Source: Chloroflexi bacterium UBA6077 (GTDB taxonomy: Bacteria; Chloroflexota; UBA6077). From it: DNA of 64,000 bases. Location: contig DIXP01000038.1 of assembly GCA_002436065.1 (NCBI GenBank), positions 69,343-133,342 of the forward strand, read 5' to 3'. The notes beneath the pieces were generated by a model that searched no databases, was not told where the DNA came from, and saw only the letters and a program-made list of their open reading frames with translations. The translations under genes were made by a program, and so were the position numbers. Positions within the stretch are counted from its first letter, which is position 1, and each line of letters opens with the position of its first letter. Positions 25,853-33,351 of this stretch are shown here, in pieces.

Positions 25853-26102
25853 CAGTCCTTTTAGAGGATTGGTACTGGATTTGCCTCAACTCTCTCTTTC
25901 GGCCTTGCGCTCCCTGTTCGCATCGTGTCCAACCCTAGCCGCCAGGCCACTGATGAGATTCGACAGTCGCCTGGCAGGGAAATCTTCATTCCGTGGATAC
26001 CGCACAACGAGTTTGCCTGGAATCAAGAAAGGCCAGCTCATACAGGAGGTCGCGATCTTTTCCGTCCAAATGAGCTGACCGCCGCTGAGACACGACTGCT
26101 TA

Positions 26103-26690
26103 TCTCCCGAAGAGCCAAGTTGTTCGGATGGCACAGGTTTGCGCCGTGGCCTTGGCCGACGAGCCAGGGCCGCCAATTCATCTAGACTCACGATGCGGGC
26201 CTGTTTGACGGCGGCAGGGTCCTGAGTCGGAGAGCATTGGGTTTCAGGCTTGCGGGTGAGGAACTGCGTCCACAAATCCGCCTTGACGAGAGGGCCCTCG
26301 TCTGCGCGTAGTGGGAGTCCTGCGCGTTTGGTCTCGGGCTGCCAAGTGTCCTCGGCCCAGACCCGCTCCGCCTCGGCCGAGGCGGAGCGGGTCTGGGCCG
26401 AGGAGCGCCTCCAGGGATTGGACGTCGTTTGGTGCCTGGTTGGTCAAGCGGCGAGAGCGAGGGCGAGAAACACGTCCTGGCCGTCGCCTTCCAGCTCCGC
26501 TAACCCATCTTCCGGGAGTTCGCCTCGACCATCAGGGCGGAGCGCATCATGGCGGCCACCAGCGCCAGAGCCTCGGCCTGGAGCGGCGGCTGCCCTGGCG
26601 CATCACACACGCTATACTTGGTCTTGCACCAGGCGATGGCCGGTCAGTCCACCATGTCGATGCTGGCCTGTGCGAGGCGGACACGGTAGA
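26103..26690 (-). pseudogene. Decayed partial copy of the SNF2 helicase 3' end
   Basis: Colinear pieces in several frames match the C-terminal part of the intact helicase at 27720-30002: LQAEALALVAA-MRSALMVE, LTNQ-PNDVQSLE, and RIVS-ELAAL-RRP-RRKPVPS. The segment spanning helicase motif VI is deleted and there are several frameshifts. The terminal clamp-binding peptide of the parent (QLSLF) is lost, reading QLGSS here. The copy is on the same strand as the intact gene about 1.6 kb away, so it probably arose by tandem duplication or by recombination with a related element. Confidence 0.7.
26349..26404. repeat. 56-bp perfect palindrome
   Basis: Bases 26349-26376 (starting TCCTCGGCCCAGACCC) and 26377-26404 are exact reverse complements with no spacer. 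It lies inside the decayed helicase copy, in the part encoding the Ala/Glu-rich linker, so it probably formed by a local inverted duplication. It could extrude as a cruciform. Confidence 0.9.
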
Positions 26691-26873
26691 TAAGGCCGAC
26701 GGTCTCGATCGATGATAGTGGCGACCGGCGGGCGAACACCGAAGGACCTCAAGGTCGAGATCTGCGATGTTGCCCCAGTGTCGGCGGGTCCGTCAACCTG
26801 TGTCCATCTGTGGGGCTTGCTGGAGGGGTTGCTAGTGCTTGCGTGGAGCAGGACGGGGCAATTCGGCTTGGAC

Positions 26874-27374
26874 CTAGGCGGACAAGCGTTCGACGGCAGA
26901 CAGGAGATCGTCGATGCCAAACGGCTTTCCCAGCCATTCCTGGGCACGAAGTTTGGGTGGGAGGAACCTGGGATCGTACTCGGCCGTCAGTATGAGTGTT
27001 GGAACCTCCTCGCCGTCTCCGCGAACGACCCTTCGCAGGCACTCCAACATGTCCAGGTCGGTGCTGTCGAGGTCCGCCACGATGAGGGACGGAGCGATGT
27101 TCCCGGGCGCGTACTGCTCGTCGGCTGCAGCCGTGGTGTTGTATCCGGAGGCTTCGAGAATGGTCCTCACGAGGTCGATGATCGAGAGGTCGTCTCCCAC
27201 CAGCAGGACAAGTCTAGATCTGTTCACTTGCTCTACACTCCCGTGGTTGCTCCTGCCAACGTGATCACCTTTCGACAGGAGAAACGTCTGAATGCGCCGC
27301 TTGGTCACGTCGGGCAGGGGTGGTTTCTCTGGAATGGGGTCAGCCGGTACATCCAGGAAGGACGGCTGCATCAT
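26874..27374 (-). CDS. Orphan response-regulator receiver protein
   Basis: The C-terminal 115 residues form a CheY-like receiver domain: acidic pair in LLVGDDLS, phospho-acceptor Asp in LIVADLDS, Thr in LILTAEYD and Lys in LGKPF. No output domain follows. The start is uncertain: ATG at 27374 gives 166 residues with an extra N-terminal stretch, while GTG at 27227 gives just the receiver. No histidine kinase is encoded nearby, so its partner is unknown. It stands alone between the decayed helicase copy and the plasmid-like module. Confidence 0.75.
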   Translation of the reverse strand: MMQPSFLDVPADPIPEKPPLPDVTKRRIQTFLLSKGDHVGRSNHGSVEQVNRSRLVLLVGDDLSIIDLVRTILEASGYNTTAAADEQYAPGNIAPSLIVADLDSTDLDMLECLRRVVRGDGEEVPTLILTAEYDPRFLPPKLRAQEWLGKPFGIDDLLSAVERLSA

Positions 27375-27669
27375 GAGTCGCCTTCCCTCTCGTTCTTGGC
27401 AACAACCAGGTCAACCGATGGGTTTTCATGGTGTCTCCATAGCCAGAGGGGTCTCCCGGTTTGACCGGCGAGAGGTCGGCGGGCTTCCCTCGGAGAAGGC
27501 CTATGTCTACAGCCTGGCCTTCTTGGGCACCGAGGACTTCCTCAACGAGCAGGTGCTCCCCAGTGTTCGGAGGGATTGGCCCCCAGGTGGCGAACCGCTT
27601 TACGGGCTCCTGACCTTCAAGCAGCGACTCTCAGCCTTCCGGGGCCTGCTTTCTGAGAGCTTCGGATAG
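27373..27669 (+). CDS. Hypothetical small protein, divergent from the response regulator
   Basis: A 98-residue frame from ATG 27373 to a stop at 27669, with plausible protein composition in its second half (KAYVYSLAFLGTEDFLNEQ, then LLTFKQRLSAFRGLL). The start nearly coincides with the longest start of the divergent response regulator. No family recognised, and no clear ribosome site was seen. Confidence 0.35.
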   Translation: MSRLPSRSWQQPGQPMGFHGVSIARGVSRFDRREVGGLPSEKAYVYSLAFLGTEDFLNEQVLPSVRRDWPPGGEPLYGLLTFKQRLSAFRGLLSESFG

Positions 27670-27719
27670 CAGTGCTTCCCTGCGTACCATGCTCCTGATT
27701 TCTCATGGAAGTCTGCGAT

Positions 27720-30002
27720 CTATCCCCCGAACAGCGACAATTGGCCGCTCGGCACCGGTCTGCGTCGCGCTTTTGGCCGTCGGACCAGACTCGCCAGCGC
27801 CTCGAAGCTCACGATCCGGCCAGGTCCAACCGGAGACGTCTCTACCGTTGGGGTGCTCTCAGACCGATGGCGGCCGGCGAAGACCTCCGCCCACAGATCG
27901 ACTTCGCCCCCCGCCGGGAGATCGCATTGCACCGCTGGCCAGACGTCCACCTGTTCCGCATCGGCCGGCAGATCATCCTCGGCCAGGAAGCCCTCAGCTT
28001 CCGCCTCAGCCGAGCGAGTCTGGGCGAAGAGCGACTCCAGGGATTGTCCATCGTTCGGAGTCTGGTTGGTCAGGCGGCGGGCTAGGGATAGGAACAGGTC
28101 CTGGCCATCGCCCTCCAGGGCCGCCAGACCGTCCTCGGGCAGCTCGCCCTCGACCATCAGAGCGGAGCGCATCTTGGCGGCAACCAAGGCAAGAGCCTCG
28201 GCCTGAAGAGTGCCTTCGTACACGAAGAAGGTGACCTCCACGGGCCGGCGCTGGCCGATACGCCAGGAGCGGCGGCTGGCCTGGCGCATAACGTAGACGC
28301 TGTACTCGGTCTCATACCAAGCAATGGAGGGCCAGTCCACCAGGTCCAGGCCGGTCTGCACCAGGCGGGGATGGCAGATCAGAACGTCAACGCCCTCCCG
28401 AACCCGAGCCGCGACCCATTCCTCTCGACGGTCGGCGGCCACGGTGCTTGCCTTGAGCGCGGCCACCCGATAACCCTCCTGCTCCAGAAGGGTGCGCAGT
28501 CGAGGGCTGATGTCTCGCTTCTCCGTATGCGTGATGTAAACCAGCACCCGCCTTCCCCGCTCTCGCTCGCGATGCACCAGCTCCACCAGCGCCCGCTCCT
28601 TGGGATACAGTCGGTCCTCGGGCAGCGCCGGTGCGTGGGCAAGCACACTCCCTGTCTCCGGGTCCAGGACCGTCTCGCCCCGGGTGCATCCATCGGGGTA
28701 GGAGAGCAGCGCCTGAAGATAGGTGGCCAGCAGCCGCTTGGAGCCCTGCTGGAGCGCCTCCGCCACCGCTCGCCAGAGGTCCTGGGCCAGCCGGTGGTAG
28801 CTGCTCGCCTGGGAAGGCACGTCCGGCGTCTCGCTTTGGTCCAGCGGGAAGAGGGCAACCTGTTCGTTATAGGGAGGCAGGTCTTTGGCGACGTCGGCCA
28901 GGCGGAGGAACACGGTGTTTCCGATCAGGTGGAACAGGATCGCCGGAGAGACCCCCGGCTTCTCCACGGTGCGGGTCAGGTAGCTTCGGCGCTTGGAGTG
29001 GCGCCCGTCGTCGGCGTATTCGTCCGGATCCTTCTTGGTGATCCGCTCGATGATGCCGTAGCGGCTGACCCATTTGGCCTCGTCCCGGTATCCGAACTCC
29101 GAGTGGATCGCCGGGGAGAAGCGCCACAGCAGGTAGAACAGGGTCGAGCTGTAGCCGCCGAAGACGGTTCCTGTGAGCGCCAGGGTCTTGCGGCAGGCCT
29201 CGGCGAGACCAGCAGCCGCTAATCCCTGGGCGGACCCCCTCGCCTTGTACTCATGCCACTCGTCCGTGACGAGTAGATCGAAGTACGAGGGCAGACGGCG
29301 GCGCGCGTAGTCGGCCAGGGGGAAACGGCGAGGGCCGGTCCGGTCGGCCTGCCAGAGCGCATCGCCGCAATGCTGGCAGCGCCGCTTCTTAGTCTGGAGG
29401 TCGGAACGACCCAGGGGGATTCCTTCATCGTCGGTGATCGGCTGGAAACAGCTGGGGCAGCAGAGCTGGTGGAGAGCCTCGCCCCTGTCGTCGCGCGCAA
29501 CCCCTCCCGTCTCGTCGCGGACGAGTCGCTCAACCGCGGCGGGCACCCACCGGTAGCCTAGCTTCGCCTGCTCACGGGAGCAGATGACGAACTGGTTCGT
29601 CCCTCCAAGAGACCTGGACCGCTCCAGATCGGTGATGGTCCGGATGATAGTCACCCTGGCGCCGGGGACCGTGGCCAGCACCTCGCGGCGCCATTTCCTG
29701 ACCAGATGCGGAGGGCAGAGAATGAGCACGCGGCGGAAACCGGCGAGGTAGGCTGCAGCGGCGGCCAGCATGGACTTGCCCACCCCCATCTCCCCTACTA
29801 CGGTCGTGCCGCTGTGCCGTTGAAGGGAGAGGGCTATGGCTCGAATGGCGTCCCCCTGGGCGCCGAGGGGCCGGCGGAGAAGCCGCCCAAGGTTGAAGCC
29901 GCAGGTGCGGCGGGCCTCACCATCGTAGATGGGTGGATAGGTCTGGATCACGGCGCGAGTGACGGCCTCGCGGTATCGGTCGATGAAGTCGGCCAGGTTC
30001 AC
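27720..30002 (-). CDS. SNF2-type helicase with C-terminal beta-clamp-binding peptide
   Basis: The 760-residue protein is a superfamily 2 helicase. Walker A GEMGVGKSM is at about residue 70, motif Ia LILCPPHLVRKW follows, a zinc-ribbon insertion with two CxxC pairs (CPSC, CQHC) comes next, then a DEAH-like TDEWHEY, motif III LALTGT, and a C-terminal helicase lobe with motif VI QASRRSWRIGQ. An Ala/Glu-rich linker leads to the extreme C-terminus QLSLFGG, a perfect match to the sliding-clamp pentapeptide QL(S/D)LF. A clamp gene (dnaN) is in the same element, so docking on it is likely. Helicases of this type recur in PRTRC-bearing plasmids. The start overlaps the upstream methyltransferase stop (ATGA). 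Confidence 0.88.
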   Translation of the reverse strand: MNLADFIDRYREAVTRAVIQTYPPIYDGEARRTCGFNLGRLLRRPLGAQGDAIRAIALSLQRHSGTTVVGEMGVGKSMLAAAAAYLAGFRRVLILCPPHLVRKWRREVLATVPGARVTIIRTITDLERSRSLGGTNQFVICSREQAKLGYRWVPAAVERLVRDETGGVARDDRGEALHQLCCPSCFQPITDDEGIPLGRSDLQTKKRRCQHCGDALWQADRTGPRRFPLADYARRRLPSYFDLLVTDEWHEYKARGSAQGLAAAGLAEACRKTLALTGTVFGGYSSTLFYLLWRFSPAIHSEFGYRDEAKWVSRYGIIERITKKDPDEYADDGRHSKRRSYLTRTVEKPGVSPAILFHLIGNTVFLRLADVAKDLPPYNEQVALFPLDQSETPDVPSQASSYHRLAQDLWRAVAEALQQGSKRLLATYLQALLSYPDGCTRGETVLDPETGSVLAHAPALPEDRLYPKERALVELVHRERERGRRVLVYITHTEKRDISPRLRTLLEQEGYRVAALKASTVAADRREEWVAARVREGVDVLICHPRLVQTGLDLVDWPSIAWYETEYSVYVMRQASRRSWRIGQRRPVEVTFFVYEGTLQAEALALVAAKMRSALMVEGELPEDGLAALEGDGQDLFLSLARRLTNQTPNDGQSLESLFAQTRSAEAEAEGFLAEDDLPADAEQVDVWPAVQCDLPAGGEVDLWAEVFAGRHRSESTPTVETSPVGPGRIVSFEALASLVRRPKARRRPVPSGQLSLFGG

Positions 30003-31057
30003 GCGGCCTGCTTCTCCTCCATGTCACCGGTACCACCGTTCTGATCGACTACCTCGAAGCAGCCGGTCGCCAGGTCGAGCACCACCACGGAGGTCCTGAG
30101 CACCTCCCGCTGGATCTCGGTGTCCTCGTCAGCACTGTCCACCGGCACCAGCTCCTTGTAGGTTCGCCCCTTCACCAACACCTGCTGCCCCTCCTGCTCG
30201 AGGACGACGTTGTTCAGCATGCCCGCGGCGATGAGCAGGGCCAGGTGGCCTTTTCGCAGGGGCATCAGGGGCCGGACCGGCCGCTCATCCGGGGGCCAGA
30301 GCTGCTCCGTCAGCTGAGGCTGCGTCCACACGCCCCGGCGCTGTGCCTCTGCCGCGGCCTGCACCGGGTCGAAGAAGAGGGAGGCGAAGAGGATCTCGCC
30401 GGCAGGGAGAGACGGGACGTCGAGGAGCGGCCCCGAGGGCTCGTCCGGCAGCGGTGCCAGATCCCCCTCGCTCCACGTTTCCAGCCGCGCCTGGGCTGCC
30501 ACATCGAGCGCCGCGTGCGGCTTTCGGAAGGCGAAGAGCACCATCTGCCGGAAGGCCGCGTACTCCGGGTCGGGGAACCGGTAGGCGCCGAAGCCGGTAT
30601 AGTGGCTGGCCAGGTAGCGGGCCGAGACTGCAAGGCGGCGCTGCGGGATTAGGAAGACGAGCACTCCCTCCGGGCAGAGTGCTCGGGTCAGACTGGTGAG
30701 GAAGGCGTGCTCCAGGCGACGCTTCTCGTCGTCGTAGTCATAGGGAGGGTTGAGGAACAGGCAGGAGAAGGCGCCGTTGGCCAGCCGAATAGTGAAGGCG
30801 CTGGTGGTAAGCACGTGATCGAGCCTCCCTCGTGCGGCCTCCCCTCGCTCCTCGTTCAGTTCGATGCCATAGCTTTCGGCATTGAGCACCTTCGCGACGG
30901 TCGCCGCTGCCTCGCCGATGCCGGCGCAGGGGTCCAGCAGCCGAACGACACGCTTGCCGCCTGTCAGAGCCGGTGCCAGATGGCGGGCGACGGCGGCCAC
31001 CACCCGGGGAGGGGTGGGGAAGTAACCTGCTTTCTCGATCGATTTCAGTCGAGCCAA
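29999..31057 (-). CDS. DUF6094-type DNA adenine methyltransferase
   Basis: The 352-residue protein begins with a Rossmann methyltransferase domain: motif I LLDPCAGIGEA at about residue 40 and motif IV FLNPPYDYDD at about 105, the NPPY of N6-adenine methyltransferases. The C-terminal 150 residues match the DUF6094 type of domain common in large plasmids and conjugative elements. It probably methylates the element's own DNA. It is translationally coupled to the SNF2 helicase downstream, so the two may form one functional unit. Confidence 0.82.
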   Translation of the reverse strand: MARLKSIEKAGYFPTPPRVVAAVARHLAPALTGGKRVVRLLDPCAGIGEAAATVAKVLNAESYGIELNEERGEAARGRLDHVLTTSAFTIRLANGAFSCLFLNPPYDYDDEKRRLEHAFLTSLTRALCPEGVLVFLIPQRRLAVSARYLASHYTGFGAYRFPDPEYAAFRQMVLFAFRKPHAALDVAAQARLETWSEGDLAPLPDEPSGPLLDVPSLPAGEILFASLFFDPVQAAAEAQRRGVWTQPQLTEQLWPPDERPVRPLMPLRKGHLALLIAAGMLNNVVLEQEGQQVLVKGRTYKELVPVDSADEDTEIQREVLRTSVVVLDLATGCFEVVDQNGGTGDMEEKQAA

Positions 31058-31141
31058 GCCTCTGGACCTCCTTCATCGATTTGACTTCTTGGAGAGCTGA
31101 AGACCGCGAACCATCCGTCGAAGCCGGCGTGAGGAGAGCGG

Positions 31142-31855
31142 CTATGCGCCGCTTTCGATCAGCCCAAGGATGCCCTCCCGGAGGGCAGTTCCCAGGTCGA
31201 CGCCGAGCTGCTCGGGATTGGGGACACATCGATGGGCGCAAAGCCCCCGGGACTCCAGGGGGATGGCCTCGCCGACGCGAAGGGCTCGCTCCCAGAGCCA
31301 GGTCGCCCAACTCGGGTGAAGTGGCAGATCCAGTCGCCGGTTCAGAAAGCGGTAGTGGAGCATGGGAGCCTCTTCGGGTTGGCGCACCAGGAGCAGGAAA
31401 TCGCGACGGTCGCCGCCATACAGAGCCGCCTCGGGGACCAGAAGGGCGTGGTAGGCCGCTGCGGCTCGCAGGTTGGCGGTGTAGAAGCGCCAGGCTCGGG
31501 GACCTTCGGGTGCCAGGGAGCAGAAGTGGGCGCTGCCGAGGGCCTCCAAGCTCATGGTGGCCATCTCGCCCTTGACGAGCCGAGCCCAGAGGGCCTTCAC
31601 CGACTCCTGGGGACCTAGAAGCGAGAGGAACCAGAGGCGCATTCGGCGGGCTGCCGGGTCGGGATCGGGCTCCCAGGCGAAGGCGTCGACACTGGCGCTG
31701 AACCCTCCGGCCTGTAGAATCGGGAGGGCGTCGGTCTCGGCGGCTTCCCGTTGGTCACGACGCGGCGGGGTTGGCAGAGCAATACGCTGCATGGAACACC
31801 TCTGTGCTTCGGCAGCTTCGGCTGCCTGGATCTGGCGGGGCGGGGAGAAGGTCAA
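31142..31855 (-). CDS. Conserved-looking element protein of unknown function
   Basis: The 237-residue protein starts with an ATG overlapping the stop of the ThiF gene, so it is in the PRTRC operon. It is rich in Trp, Leu and Arg (MRLWFLSLLGPQESVKALWA, LHPSWATWLWERAL) and has no motif I can name, no signal peptide and no membrane segment. Its tight coupling suggests a role with the ThiF/JAB proteins. Confidence 0.6.
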   Translation of the reverse strand: MTFSPPRQIQAAEAAEAQRCSMQRIALPTPPRRDQREAAETDALPILQAGGFSASVDAFAWEPDPDPAARRMRLWFLSLLGPQESVKALWARLVKGEMATMSLEALGSAHFCSLAPEGPRAWRFYTANLRAAAAYHALLVPEAALYGGDRRDFLLLVRQPEEAPMLHYRFLNRRLDLPLHPSWATWLWERALRVGEAIPLESRGLCAHRCVPNPEQLGVDLGTALREGILGLIESGA

Positions 31856-32727
31856 CCGCCCTTCGTGGGAGGAGCGATGGCGTTGGTGTGGAGACCCGCG
31901 ATGGAAGCGACCGTCTTGGGATCCACCTCCATGCAGCGCAGGGTCCCGTCGTCAAGGTCGAAGTAACTGGCCATCCACGTGCAGGTGCCGGTGAGCAGCT
32001 TCTCGACGAAGCTGGCGGCGATGGCCGCGACGACCTGGTTGATGCTAGCCCCCTGGTCTCCCTCGGCGACGGCCTCGGCACAGTCGAGTCGAGGCTCTGG
32101 AGCGGGCGGAGCCTCCAGCAGGTCCGGTCGCTGGAGGCTGGGCGCGGGCAGGGCCCGGCAAAGGCCGGACTGCGGTACGAAGGCACCGCGCAGCTCCTCG
32201 GGGCGGGTCACGTTGCCCAGCAGGATCTGCCCGGAGTTGCGGCCATTGCCACAATCCAGCCACCAGACACTCCCCTCTGCATACGGGTAACTGTGTCCAC
32301 CGATCGGCACCTTCAGAGTCTCCGCTATGGCCCTGCGAGCTGCCGCGTTGTCGACGCAGCCAATTATCAAGTTGATCCGGCTGCGATGGCGGTCGAAGAC
32401 CTGGGCGTGGAGCTCTCGGTCGTAGGGCAGCACCGAGTAGCCGATCTCCCGGCCGAAGCGTCGAGAGAGCCGCCGGGCGAGCACCTCCGCCTTGAAGTGG
32501 CCGACCTCCGAGCGGTCGAAGGCCTGGCGAGCCACGTTGTGCGTCTCGACCCTGTCCATGTCCACCAGGTAGAGCTGGGACTTCCGGCCTATCAGGAGGC
32601 GGCAGACAGCTTCAGCCAGGAATCCTCCGGTGCCGCCGCAGCCCACCAGGACGACGGTCGCCTCTCGCTCGTAGCGAAACGACTGTCCCTCTGCTTCACT
32701 TCCACTCGTATCAATTCTGTAGGCCAT
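31852..32727 (-). CDS. E1-like ThiF-family adenylyltransferase (PRTRC system)
   Basis: The 291-residue protein is an E1/ThiF-type enzyme. The ATP-binding loop VVLVGCGGTGGFLAE is near residue 30, followed by LYLVDMDRVETHNVARQ with the metal- and ATP-binding Asp and Arg residues, and LIIGCVDNAAARR. These enzymes adenylate the C-terminus of a ubiquitin-like protein. The ATG at 32727 was chosen because the ThiF fold begins soon after; it overlaps the end of the JAB gene by 17 bases. With the neighbouring JAB, E2-like and Ubl-like genes it forms the bacterial ubiquitin-like PRTRC cassette. Substrates are not known. Confidence 0.88.
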   Translation of the reverse strand: MAYRIDTSGSEAEGQSFRYEREATVVLVGCGGTGGFLAEAVCRLLIGRKSQLYLVDMDRVETHNVARQAFDRSEVGHFKAEVLARRLSRRFGREIGYSVLPYDRELHAQVFDRHRSRINLIIGCVDNAAARRAIAETLKVPIGGHSYPYAEGSVWWLDCGNGRNSGQILLGNVTRPEELRGAFVPQSGLCRALPAPSLQRPDLLEAPPAPEPRLDCAEAVAEGDQGASINQVVAAIAASFVEKLLTGTCTWMASYFDLDDGTLRCMEVDPKTVASIAGLHTNAIAPPTKGG

Positions 32728-33349
32728 CGCCGACCTCCGTTGGTTCCTTTTCGTCGATCGGACCGAAGCTGGCATCGCGGAAGGCTCCCCGATCGCCCGT
32801 GAACACGGAGTCCCAGGGAACCGGCAGGAAGTGGCCGTAGGCGCCGACCCGAAGCGCCACCTCCGGCCGATCAGTGTCCAGCCGCCCCAGAACGCCGTAG
32901 AGACATAGCCCCTGCTCGTCTGCGTCGTCGGTCGGGCTGAAGCGGGCGGGGTAGTTGCGGTGGGAGTGGATCTGAAGCACCGCCTTCGGCGGGGTCCGGT
33001 ACAGGATGCTCTCCGGACTCACCACCTGCCTGGGCAGGAGGAGCCGATAGCCCGACGGCTTCTCGAAGGTGACGGCCAGCAGGACTTCGTTGCCGCAGAA
33101 ATTCCAGAGACGGGCCGCGGCCACGATCCCATCCCATAGGCCCGAGGGCAGCCGACCGGCCCTGAGGGTGCAGCAGGGGTAGATCGGCACAAGCCCTCTC
33201 ACCGGGACGGTGGCGACCGGCACCCTCACCTCCAGGTACCTGTTCTCGGCGGTCAGGTAGAGGCCGTCGCCCGCCAAGACGTAGTCGTAGGCCTGACCCT
33301 GCCTGGAGGGAAGTCCGTCGCGGGCAATGAGGTAATCCACCAGAGGCAT
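32711..33349 (-). CDS. JAB/MPN metallopeptidase (PRTRC protein A-like)
   Basis: The 212-residue protein carries a complete JAMM signature, HSHRNYPARFSPTDD (H-x-H-x7-S-x2-D, about residues 128-142), with an upstream Glu in AVTFEKP as the likely fourth catalytic residue. JAB enzymes remove ubiquitin-like proteins from targets or trim them. The ATG at 33349 is used; a GTG two codons upstream overlaps the stop of the E2-like gene and is also possible. In PRTRC cassettes this is protein A. It probably processes or deconjugates the Ubl-like protein C encoded upstream. Confidence 0.85.
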   Translation of the reverse strand: MPLVDYLIARDGLPSRQGQAYDYVLAGDGLYLTAENRYLEVRVPVATVPVRGLVPIYPCCTLRAGRLPSGLWDGIVAAARLWNFCGNEVLLAVTFEKPSGYRLLLPRQVVSPESILYRTPPKAVLQIHSHRNYPARFSPTDDADEQGLCLYGVLGRLDTDRPEVALRVGAYGHFLPVPWDSVFTGDRGAFRDASFGPIDEKEPTEVGDGLQN

Positions 33350-33351
33350 CT

